64,000 bases of DNA from positions 434,001-498,000 of the forward strand of contig CP073746.1 in NCBI GenBank assembly GCA_024397995.1, given 5' to 3'. Of the stretch, positions 56,549-64,000 are shown piece by piece; the stretch's first letter is position 1, and every line of letters starts with the position of its first letter. The translations under genes were made by a program, and so were the position numbers. The notes under the pieces are model-generated. The model was given only the letters and a program-made list of their open reading frames with translations, was not told the origin of the DNA and did no database searches. Origin of the DNA: a bacterium SCSIO 12827. GTDB lineage: Bacteria; Pseudomonadota; Alphaproteobacteria; Rhodospirillales; Casp-alpha2.

Positions 56549-57979
56549 ATGGCGCGCACTACGGGCAAGTCCGGATCGGGCGGAAACGACGTTTCCGGCG
56601 CCTCGACCATCTGGGGCGGGCGCTTCGACGCCGGTCCCGACGCCATCATGGAGGAAATCAACGCCTCCATCGAATTCGACAAGCGGCTGGCGAACGAGGA
56701 CATCGCCGGATCGACCGCCCATGTCCGCATGCTGGCCAAGCAGGGCATCGTCACGGACGCCGACGCCGACGCCATTGCCGACGGGCTTGCGGCCGTGAAG
56801 GCGGAAATCGCCACGGGTGATTTCGAATTCAAGCGTGCCCTGGAAGACATCCATATGAACGTGGAAAGTCGTCTGGCGGCGCTGATCGGTGCGCCGGCGG
56901 GCCGCCTGCACACGGCGCGGTCGCGCAATGATCAGGTGGCGACGGATTTCAAGCTGTGGGTGCGGGGTGCCATCGATGCCCTGGATGCCGGCGTCAAGGA
57001 CCTGCAGGCCGCGTTGATCGAACGCGCCGAGGCCGAGGCCGCGACCGTGATGCCCGGCTTTACACATCTTCAGGGCGCGCAGCCGGTGACCCTCGGCCAT
57101 TATCTGCTGGCCTATGTGGAAATGCTGGGCCGCGACCGCAGCCGTCTTGCCGACGGCCGCAGGCGCCTGAACGAATGTCCCTTGGGTGTCGCCGCCCTGG
57201 CCGGAACCTCGTTTCCCATCGACCGTCACATGACGGCGGCGGCGCTCGGCTTCGACCGGCCGACGGCCAATTCGTTGGATACCGTGTCGGACCGGGATTT
57301 CGCGCTGGAGTTTCTCTCATCCGCGACGATCCTTGCCGTTCACCTGTCGCGCTTTGCCGAGGAAATGGTGATCTGGTGTTCGCAGCAGTTCGGCTTCGCG
57401 CAGTTCACGGATGCCTTTTCGACCGGCTCCTCCATCATGCCGCAGAAGCGCAACCCGGACGCCGCCGAATTGGTGCGCGCCAAGGTCGGGCGTATCGCGG
57501 GGGCGTTCCAGGGCTTGGTCATCGTCATGAAGGGCCTGCCGCTGACCTACGGCAAGGACATGCAGGAAGACAAGGAAGCGGTGTTCGACGCCGCCGATAA
57601 CGTGGCCCTGGCCGTGGCCGCGACGGCGGGCATGGTGCGCGACGTGAAGTTCAACAAAGACCGCATGGCGGCCGATGCATCGCGCGGTTTTGCCACGGCG
57701 ACGGACCTGGCCGATTGGCTGGTGCGGGTATTGGGCATGCCCTTCCGCAATGCCCACCATGTGACCGGCTCGCTCGTCGCCATGGCCGAAGCCAAGTGCT
57801 GCGAACTCGAAGGCCTGACCCTCGACGACATGCGCGAAGTGGACCCGGCCATTACCGAGGACGTATATTCGGTGCTCGGCGTCGAGAATTCCGTGACCAG
57901 CCGGACCAGTTACGGCGGCACGGCGCCGGACAACGTGCGCGCCCAGGCCAAGGATGCGCGCGCGCGGTTCCTGGGTTAG
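56549..57979 (+). CDS. argH: Argininosuccinate lyase
   Basis: 476 residues from the ATG at 56549 with AAGGAG upstream. It cleaves argininosuccinate to arginine and fumarate. Fumarase-superfamily signatures: [12 protein letters not shown] (about 120-131), the [18 protein letters not shown] stretch, and the catalytic Ser loop [12 protein letters not shown] (about 292-303). Followed by the small lipoprotein and lysA on the same strand. Confidence 0.96.
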   Translation: MARTTGKSGSGGNDVSGASTIWGGRFDAGPDAIMEEINASIEFDKRLANEDIAGSTAHVRMLAKQGIVTDADADAIADGLAAVKAEIATGDFEFKRALEDIHMNVESRLAALIGAPAGRLHTARSRNDQVATDFKLWVRGAIDALDAGVKDLQAALIERAEAEAATVMPGFTHLQGAQPVTLGHYLLAYVEMLGRDRSRLADGRRRLNECPLGVAALAGTSFPIDRHMTAAALGFDRPTANSLDTVSDRDFALEFLSSATILAVHLSRFAEEMVIWCSQQFGFAQFTDAFSTGSSIMPQKRNPDAAELVRAKVGRIAGAFQGLVIVMKGLPLTYGKDMQEDKEAVFDAADNVALAVAATAGMVRDVKFNKDRMAADASRGFATATDLADWLVRVLGMPFRNAHHVTGSLVAMAEAKCCELEGLTLDDMREVDPAITEDVYSVLGVENSVTSRTSYGGTAPDNVRAQAKDARARFLG

Positions 57980-58019
57980 GGGCCGGAACGCGGATGGATA
58001 TTCGGGAAGATCGGACGCG

Positions 58020-58259
58020 ATGACACGCAGACAGTTCCTTTCGACGTTTTTTGCCGGCCTGACGGTCGCCGGGCTGTCGGCCTGTGGGCGCAAGAATCAA
58101 CCGAAGCATCCGCCGGGATCGGAATTTCCCCATGACTATCCCTATTTCCTGCCGGAAAAACGAAGCCCCGTGCCGGTGAAACCGGCCGAAGGCGAGGCCG
58201 AGCCCATGGACCGCTCCCAGTTCCTGAAGCTGGACACGATCCCGGACCGCACCAGATAA
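58020..58259 (+). CDS. LptM-like small lipoprotein
   Basis: 79 residues with a lipobox (AGLSAC) after an N-terminal hydrophobic segment. The mature part starts GRKNQPKHPPGSEFPHDYPY, a Gly-Lys-Pro-rich opening like LptM/YifL, which help assemble the LPS translocon; the position between argH and lysA is the common one for this gene. Lipoprotein call good; LptM role inferred from context. Confidence 0.65.
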   Translation: MTRRQFLSTFFAGLTVAGLSACGRKNQPKHPPGSEFPHDYPYFLPEKRSPVPVKPAEGEAEPMDRSQFLKLDTIPDRTR

Positions 58260-58314
58260 CCCGGCCGCGCCCGCCCATCGGGCCCGCCGCTGAACAAAGA
58301 CCGGAAACCGACCC

Positions 58315-59580
58315 TTGGACCATTTCACCTACAAAGACGGGCTGTTGTCAGCCGAGGACGTAAGCCTTGCCGATCTGGCGGACCAGATCGGCACGCCGTT
58401 CTATTGTTATTCTCAGGCGACGCTGGAGCGCCACTTCCGGGTGTTCGACGAAGCCCTCGCGGGCCTGGACCACACCGTCTGTTACGCGGTCAAGGCCAAC
58501 GGCAACGTCGCTGTCATCAAAACCCTGGCACAGCTGGGGGCGGGGGCCGACGTGGTCTCTGGCGGCGAACTGATGCGCGCCCTTGCGGCAGGCGTGCCGG
58601 CATCGAAGATCGTGTTTTCCGGGGTCGGCAAGAGCCAGGCCGAAATGGCTCAGGCGCTGGATGCCGGCATCTATCAGATGAACGTGGAGTCCGAACCCGA
58701 ACTGGTGGCCCTGTCCCAGGTCGCGGCGGCCAAGGGCAAGACCGCCCATGTGGCGATCCGCATCAACCCGGACGTCGACGCCAAGACCCATGCCAAGATC
58801 ACCACGGGCCGCGCGGAAAACAAGTTCGGCATTGATTGGGACCGGGCGCCGGATGTTTACGGGCGGGCGCGTGATCTGCCGGGCATCGACGCGGGCGGCA
58901 TCGCGGTTCATATCGGCTCGCAACTGCTCGACCTGGAACCCTATCGCAAGGCGTACGAGCGGGTGCGCGATGTGGTTCTCGACCTGCGTGCCCAGGGTCA
59001 TGACATCCGCCGCCTTGATCTGGGCGGTGGGCTCGGTATTCCCTACAACGACGAACAAGCGCCGCCGCCGGCTGCTTACGGCGCCATGGTCAAGGATGTC
59101 GTCGGGCCGCTCGGCTGTCACGTCACGTTTGAACCGGGGCGCTTGATCGCGGGCAACGCGGGCGTGCTGGTGACCCGCGTGCTCTATGCCAAGGACGGCT
59201 CGACCCGCCGCTTCGTCATCGTCGATGCGGCCATGAACGACCTGATCCGCCCGGCCCTCTATGACGCCTATCACGCCATCGTGCCGGTGGCCGAACCGGC
59301 GCCGGGCAGCGCCCTGCATCCCGTCGATGTCGTTGGACCTATCTGCGAAACCGGTGATACATTTGCGGTGCAACGCCATCTTCCCGCCGTAAAGCCGGGG
59401 GATCTTCTGGCGATCAGGTCCGCGGGTGCGTATGGGGCCGTCATGGCCTCGACCTACAACGGCCGGCCCCTGGTGCCCGAGGTTCTGGTATCGGGCGGCG
59501 ACCATGCCGTGGTCCGCCGCCGTGTCGAAGCCGAGGAATTAATGGCCTTCGACGCGCTGCCGCCCTGGTTGGCGGACTGA
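58315..59580 (+). CDS. lysA: Diaminopimelate decarboxylase
   Basis: 421 residues from a TTG start at 58315. A PLP enzyme making lysine from meso-diaminopimelate. The PLP lysine is Lys60 in CYAVKANGN; HIGSQLLDLEPYRKAYE, RLDLGGGLGIPY (phosphate loop) and the C-terminal PICETGDTFA (Cys of the neighbouring active site) follow. Closely follows the small lipoprotein gene, likely one transcript with argH. Confidence 0.95.
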   Translation: MDHFTYKDGLLSAEDVSLADLADQIGTPFYCYSQATLERHFRVFDEALAGLDHTVCYAVKANGNVAVIKTLAQLGAGADVVSGGELMRALAAGVPASKIVFSGVGKSQAEMAQALDAGIYQMNVESEPELVALSQVAAAKGKTAHVAIRINPDVDAKTHAKITTGRAENKFGIDWDRAPDVYGRARDLPGIDAGGIAVHIGSQLLDLEPYRKAYERVRDVVLDLRAQGHDIRRLDLGGGLGIPYNDEQAPPPAAYGAMVKDVVGPLGCHVTFEPGRLIAGNAGVLVTRVLYAKDGSTRRFVIVDAAMNDLIRPALYDAYHAIVPVAEPAPGSALHPVDVVGPICETGDTFAVQRHLPAVKPGDLLAIRSAGAYGAVMASTYNGRPLVPEVLVSGGDHAVVRRRVEAEELMAFDALPPWLAD

Positions 59581-59703
59581 TTGCCGGGTTTCCGGCGTCT
59601 CGGTCCTTGAGACCTTCGGTGGAAAACGGGTTGCGGGGTGCCTTGGGCGGCCCCACCTGTTTCAGGTGAACCTGCCCGACGTTGGGTGAAAGGAACCCGC
59701 CGC

Positions 59704-62364
59704 ATGCTGGATGTTCCGCCGCCGGCAACCGGCCGGACGGACACCGGATTGGGTCTGCGCTACCGCCTGCTGCTGCCGTTGGCGCGGGCCGTGGTTTTCT
59801 ATGAAAAAATCTGGCCTCTGGCCTGGTCCGTGCTGGCCGTCCTCGCCCTGTTCGTGGGCCTGGCGCTGCTTGACATCCTTCCCCTGCTGCCGCGTTGGCT
59901 GCACGGCATCGTGCTGGTGACCTTCGCCGGTTTGCTGGCGCTGACTCTGCGCCGGGCGTGGGAAAACCGGCCAATGGTCAGCCGCGCCGCCGCCCGCCAT
60001 CGGCTGGAGGACGACAGCGGCTTCGAGCATCGCCCCCTCGCGACCCTGGATGACCGGCTGCTGGCCGGCATGGATGACCGTCTGGCGCGTCGCCTTTGGC
60101 AGCGCCACCGCGACCGCATGGCCGAACGCATCGCCGGAATGCGCCTGGGCGCCCCCGCGCCGGATGCGGCCGGCCACGACCCCCGGGCGTTTCGCCCCCC
60201 CCTGCTGGTGCTTCTGGTGCTCGGCATCGTCGTTGGCTGGAACGATGCAGGTGGTCGCCTGATGCGCGCGGTGACGCCGTTAGGGGCCGCCGCCATGGGC
60301 CAGGAACTCAGCGTTTCCGTCTGGATCACGCCACCCGCCTATACCCGTCAGGCGCCGATCTATCTGGAATTGAATGGCGGCGGCAAGGTGCCGACGCCAG
60401 GCGACAGACCCGCCGACGCCGCCCTATCCGTGCCCCAGGGTTCGACCCTGCTGGCCCAGGTTGGTGGCGTCGGGCGGATCCCCGACATGGCTTTGGGCAG
60501 CATCGAAACACCCTTCACCCCGATCGGCAGCGGCCATGAGGCCGGCAGCTTTCGTCTGGAAACCCTGCTCGACACGCCGGGCGCCCAGGGCATCAACATC
60601 ACCGTCGCCGGACGCGGGCTTGCGGCCTGGCCGCTGACCGTGGTCGCCGACGCGCCGCCGTCGGCGGAATTCATGACCAAGCCGTCACAGGCCGGTCGGG
60701 CGTCGTTCAAGACCGAGTTCGAAGCCAAGGACGATTACGGTCTGGCTTCCGTGGAAATGACCATCCGCCATCCCAACGGCCGCCCCGTTCCCGGCGGTGA
60801 AGAGATCGTGCGCCTCGCCCTGCCGCTGGCCGAGCCTGGCACCGTGCTGACCCAAGGCGTCGGTGTCCACGACCTGAGTGCGCATCCCTGGGCGGGGATC
60901 GAGGTCGTCGGTCGCATCGAGGCCACGGACGGCCGCGGTCAGGTCGGCGCCAGCGAGGATCTGAAATTCCTGTTGCCGCAGCGCACCTTCAATCACCCGG
61001 TCGCGCGCGCGCTGGTCGAACAGCGGCGCAAGCTGTCGGACTCTTCGCCCGATGTAATCATCGAGGTGGTTGAGGTTCTGGAAGACCTGCTTCACAAGCC
61101 TGACCATTTTTTCAACGATACGGTGGTGTTCCTCGCCATTAACGTGGCTGGCGCGCGGCTGCTGCACAGCGGCGACAAGGATACGGAGATCGCCAGCGTT
61201 CAGAAGCTTCTGTGGGATACGGCGCTGCGCATCGAAGACGGCGATTTCGCGGTCGCCGAACGCGAACTCATGGACCTTCAGGACAAGGTCATGAAGGCCA
61301 TGCGCGAGGGCGCGGATTCCCAGGAGGTTCAACACCTGATGGAGCAGCTTCGTCAGGCATTGGATGAATATCTCAAGGCGCTGACCGAACAGTTGACCCG
61401 CCAGGACCTCAAGGATCTGCCGGCCTTCGACCCCAATATGCAGTCGCTGCAAAGCCGCGACCTTCAGGACATGCTCGACCGGGCCCGTGAACTGGCCAAG
61501 AACGGGGCCATGGATGCGGCCCGTCAGATGTTGGCGCAATTGCAGAAGGCGCTTGATCAGATTCGCCGCGGTATGGCCATGGCGCCACAGGAACAGCAGC
61601 AGATGTCCGAGGCCAAGCGCCTGATGGACGGGCTCCGCGAATTGACCGAACGCCAGCGCGGTCTGCTCGACGAAACCTTTCAGCGCGCCCAGCAGGATCG
61701 CCTTTCGCCGCGCGGCCGCCAGGGTCCGGAAGGCGCCATGCCGTTGCCGCGGGATGGGGAGCAGGGCCAAGGCGAAAGGCGCCCCGGCCAGGGGCGGCAA
61801 CCGGGTGATGGACAGGGTGAGCGGCAACAGGCCCGCCCCGGCGGCACACCGCGGCCGGGCATGGGGGGCGATCCCAACCTGCAAGGCCGCGCCCAGCAGG
61901 AAGCCCTGCGCCGGGCGTTGGGTGACCTGATGCTGCAGATGGATGAAATGCTGGGCAATATCCCGGGCGAAATGGGTCAGGCCGAACGCGCCATGCGCGA
62001 GGCGTCGCGGGCTCTCGGCAAGGGACAGCCGGGCAATGCCGTGCCCAATCAGACGGAAGCTCTGGAACATCTGCAGAAATCCCAGGACCAGATGGCGCAG
62101 AAGATGGCGCAGCAATTCGGCCCGCAACTTGGCCTGCGCCCCGGACAGCAGGGCCAGCGCGGTCCCGGCCGCGGCCAGGACCCGTTCGGCCGTGGTTCGG
62201 GCGGGGCCTTCGGCGCCTCGGTCGACGGCGATGTCGATGTGCCGTCACGCATGGAAATGCGCCGGGCCCGGGAAATTCTCGATGAACTGCGCAAGCGGTC
62301 GGGCGAACGTCAGCGCCCGCCGCTGGAACGCGACTACATCGACCGCTTGCTCAAGCAGTTCTGA
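59704..62364 (+). CDS. DUF4175 / TIGR02302 membrane protein
   Basis: 886 residues from the ATG at 59704 (AAAGGAA upstream). Three hydrophobic segments in the first 200 residues (about 36-56, 63-80 and 163-181) anchor a large periplasmic part with a beta-rich middle (PPAYTRQAPIYLELNGGG) and a long helical, Gln/Gly-rich C-terminal region (QLRQALDEYLKALTEQLT, GMAMAPQEQQQ). This matches the alphaproteobacterial DUF4175 (TIGR02302) family of unknown function, normally found by lysA as here. The C-terminal low-complexity region is rich in GQGE/RPGQG repeats. Confidence 0.88.
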   Translation: MLDVPPPATGRTDTGLGLRYRLLLPLARAVVFYEKIWPLAWSVLAVLALFVGLALLDILPLLPRWLHGIVLVTFAGLLALTLRRAWENRPMVSRAAARHRLEDDSGFEHRPLATLDDRLLAGMDDRLARRLWQRHRDRMAERIAGMRLGAPAPDAAGHDPRAFRPPLLVLLVLGIVVGWNDAGGRLMRAVTPLGAAAMGQELSVSVWITPPAYTRQAPIYLELNGGGKVPTPGDRPADAALSVPQGSTLLAQVGGVGRIPDMALGSIETPFTPIGSGHEAGSFRLETLLDTPGAQGINITVAGRGLAAWPLTVVADAPPSAEFMTKPSQAGRASFKTEFEAKDDYGLASVEMTIRHPNGRPVPGGEEIVRLALPLAEPGTVLTQGVGVHDLSAHPWAGIEVVGRIEATDGRGQVGASEDLKFLLPQRTFNHPVARALVEQRRKLSDSSPDVIIEVVEVLEDLLHKPDHFFNDTVVFLAINVAGARLLHSGDKDTEIASVQKLLWDTALRIEDGDFAVAERELMDLQDKVMKAMREGADSQEVQHLMEQLRQALDEYLKALTEQLTRQDLKDLPAFDPNMQSLQSRDLQDMLDRARELAKNGAMDAARQMLAQLQKALDQIRRGMAMAPQEQQQMSEAKRLMDGLRELTERQRGLLDETFQRAQQDRLSPRGRQGPEGAMPLPRDGEQGQGERRPGQGRQPGDGQGERQQARPGGTPRPGMGGDPNLQGRAQQEALRRALGDLMLQMDEMLGNIPGEMGQAERAMREASRALGKGQPGNAVPNQTEALEHLQKSQDQMAQKMAQQFGPQLGLRPGQQGQRGPGRGQDPFGRGSGGAFGASVDGDVDVPSRMEMRRAREILDELRKRSGERQRPPLERDYIDRLLKQF

Positions 62365-62394
62365 TTTCCGGAATAAACGGGGCCTGGCCGGCGC

Positions 62395-63450
62395 CTAATG
62401 CTTGGCGGGGGCCGCCGCGTCCTTGGGATCGACGAAGGTGACCGTGATACGCCGTCGCAGGGGCGACGGTTCGCGGACCCGGATCTTGAACGACATCTTG
62501 TCGCCCTTCGCCAGTTCGCTCTTCAGCGGTGCCACGTCGGTGTGCTGAATCGGTTCGCCTTCGGAATCGAACAGGATCGCGCGGACCATGGGAACGGGGC
62601 GGGGGCCGTCTGCGACGTTTTCGATCTGCCCGCGGATGACCAAAACTTCCAAGCCCTGGTCTGTTTCCTGGGCATGTTCGACGCGCTGAATTTGCAAACC
62701 GTCGCCGACCTGATGGAACCCGATCATCTTGAACACGTCGTTCAGCTGCGGAACCTTGGCGACCAGTTCGTCCTTGAAGAAGAAGGTGCCGGCGACCAGC
62801 CCGCCGATCAGCAGAACGAAGAACAGGGCGATGACCTTGCCCAGGATGCTTTTCTGCGGCAGATCGTCGTCCGGGTCCTGTTCCTCTGCCGAGAACACGT
62901 CGGGAATGTAATCCGGGTCGTCCATCTGGTCCGGGGACTCGATGGACTCCAGGTCGTCTTCCTCGTCGTCGTTGTTGATCAGGGATTCGAACGGCTCGAT
63001 GTCGTCGTCGTCATCCTCGAACATGTCGTCGATGTCATTGGGCAGAACACCCATGTCGTCGTCCGTGTCGTCGGCGATCATGGTGTCGGGCTCAATGATG
63101 GGATCGGGCTCGTCCGCCGGTTCCGGTGCCGGCGGCGCCGGCATGGGGGCCGGTTCGGGCGCTGGCGGCGGCGGCGGCGCGGCCTGCGGCACGGGATTCG
63201 GCGCATAAGCCTGCGGCGGATAAGGCGTGGGCGCGGCGCCGTAGCCGGGCTGCGCGTACATCTGTTGCTGGGGCGGGTAGCCGGCGGGTGCCGCGGCCTG
63301 ACGGGGGACGGGCGCCGGATCAGGCAGCGCGTCGCGCGGGTCGGCGAACCACACATGACTGCAGTTGGAGCAGCTCACGTTTCGCCCCTGCCCAAGCTGC
63401 GCGGGTTGCAGCATGTAGCGCGTGCGACAATTTGGACAGGTAACCAGCAT
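62395..63450 (-). CDS. Zinc-ribbon DUF3426 membrane protein
   Basis: 351 residues from MLVTCPNCRTRY. An N-terminal MJ0042-type zinc ribbon (CPNC ... CSNCSHVWF) is followed by a long Pro/Ala-rich then very acidic linker (about 45-215, DDDDDIEPFES-like), one membrane helix (about 226-246) and a C-terminal DUF3426 beta domain. Such proteins are found next to ftsE in alphaproteobacteria, hinting at envelope or division roles. Convergent with the DUF4175 gene (30-bp gap). Confidence 0.85.
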   Translation of the reverse strand: MLVTCPNCRTRYMLQPAQLGQGRNVSCSNCSHVWFADPRDALPDPAPVPRQAAAPAGYPPQQQMYAQPGYGAAPTPYPPQAYAPNPVPQAAPPPPPAPEPAPMPAPPAPEPADEPDPIIEPDTMIADDTDDDMGVLPNDIDDMFEDDDDDIEPFESLINNDDEEDDLESIESPDQMDDPDYIPDVFSAEEQDPDDDLPQKSILGKVIALFFVLLIGGLVAGTFFFKDELVAKVPQLNDVFKMIGFHQVGDGLQIQRVEHAQETDQGLEVLVIRGQIENVADGPRPVPMVRAILFDSEGEPIQHTDVAPLKSELAKGDKMSFKIRVREPSPLRRRITVTFVDPKDAAAPAKH

Positions 63451-63642
63451 ATTTACCCCGATTCCACCCATGGACTTTATATGCGTCGGCAAATAGGAAA
63501 GCAAGCCGAGCAAACCCAAGGACTTCGGCGCCCTCCCTGGACGCCGACGCGGCCCCATGGCATTGTTCCTTAAAGGGAATAGCCGATCATTGATGAATTT
63601 TTCCCTAAAGTCCCCGAGAGCCCGATCAAGGTACCCCCAAAG

Positions 63643-64000
63643 GTGAGAGACAGCGATCCCGAAAGCATCGTCCGCTTCGAAAATGTCGGACTGCGCTATG
63701 GACTGGGGCCCGAGGTGCTGCAGGACATCACCTTTTCCCTGGGGCCGTCGTCCTTTCGCTTTCTTCTGGGGGAAAGCGGCGCCGGTAAATCCTCCCTGCT
63801 GAAGCTTCTCTACATCGCCCTGCGTCCGACGCGGGGGCAGATTTCATTGTTCGGGCGCAACGTCGCCAGCATGTCGCGGAACGAATTGCCGCGCTTGCGC
63901 CGCCGGGTCGGCGTGGTGTTCCAGGAATTTCGCCTGCTTGACCATTTGTCGGCCTTTGACAACGTGGCCCTGCCCATGCGTGTGGCCGGGGCCCGGGAAA
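63643..64000 (+). CDS. ftsE: Cell division ATP-binding protein FtsE, 5' part
   Basis: The first 119 codons from a GTG at 63643; the gene runs off the right edge. It is an ABC ATPase: Walker A GESGAGKSS (about 43-51) and the Q-loop VVFQEFRLLDHLSAFDNVAL (about 91-110), the latter characteristic of FtsE. FtsEX couples ATP hydrolysis to amidase activation at the septum. Divergent from the DUF3426 gene; the promoters lie in the 192 bp between. Confidence 0.9.
   Translation, partial: MRDSDPESIVRFENVGLRYGLGPEVLQDITFSLGPSSFRFLLGESGAGKSSLLKLLYIALRPTRGQISLFGRNVASMSRNELPRLRRRVGVVFQEFRLLDHLSAFDNVALPMRVAGARE

Overview
The window is a high-GC chromosomal segment from an alphaproteobacterium. The gene content points to a Rhodospirillales-like lineage: a CcrM GANTC methyltransferase beside rnhB, an ethylmalonyl-CoA pathway cluster, ornithine-lipid genes, the order tlpA / argH / small lipoprotein / lysA / DUF4175 / DUF3426 / ftsE, and an ETF-ubiquinone oxidoreductase. 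Genus cannot be set from this sequence. About sixty protein genes and one tRNA can be supported. Most are ordinary housekeeping or central-metabolism genes, and a few stretches are accessory or undescribed.

Layout. 1-10009: a tightly packed plus-strand operon of exported proteins: the end of a helical-repeat protein, a 1368-residue multidomain secreted protein, two diverged tandem paralogues (propeller-like plus helical repeats) sharing a C-terminal tail motif, a DUF4424 protein and a small membrane protein. I do not recognise this set as a named system. 10003-12255: small secreted or membrane proteins and an orphan accessory gene. 12565-12630: about 20-bp direct repeats resembling one end of a TniA/TnsB-class transposon, 29 bp from the 3' end of tRNA-Gln. 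12837-24447: ispE, a TPR protein, cspA, a TauE-type permease, sthA, small proteins, a large hybrid histidine kinase and etfD. 24597-31580: uracil-DNA glycosylase, lytic transglycosylase, moaB, a tandem pair of FliL-like single-pass proteins and a LysR/DoxX divergent pair. 31655-38345: a glycosyltransferase pair (one broken by two frameshifts), a radical SAM protein, a cation antiporter, rnhB and ccrM. The ccrM leader carries four regularly spaced GANTC sites and a dyad centred on one of them. 38325-44850: olsA/olsB, dCMP deaminase, an M19 dipeptidase-like protein lacking usual metal ligands, hbd, a PduO-type adenosyltransferase, a HIG1-type protein and an RraA-family protein. 44984-50949: methylsuccinyl-CoA dehydrogenase, crotonyl-CoA carboxylase/reductase and, divergently, ethylmalonyl-CoA mutase, followed by a TetR regulator. 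50981-64000: an Xaa-Pro aminopeptidase, DUF1127 protein, 1-Cys peroxiredoxin, TlpA-like thioredoxin, argH, lysA, DUF4175 and DUF3426 proteins, and the start of ftsE.

How genes work together. Mcd, Ccr and Ecm are three characteristic enzymes of the ethylmalonyl-CoA pathway for acetyl-CoA assimilation. Hbd may feed 3-hydroxybutyryl/crotonyl-CoA into it, the nearby adenosyltransferase can make the adenosylcobalamin that Ecm needs, and EtfD can take electrons from acyl-CoA dehydrogenases such as Mcd. OlsB and OlsA make ornithine lipids. ArgH and LysA are the last steps of arginine and lysine synthesis. All functional statements are by recognition of motifs and families by eye; no database search was run.
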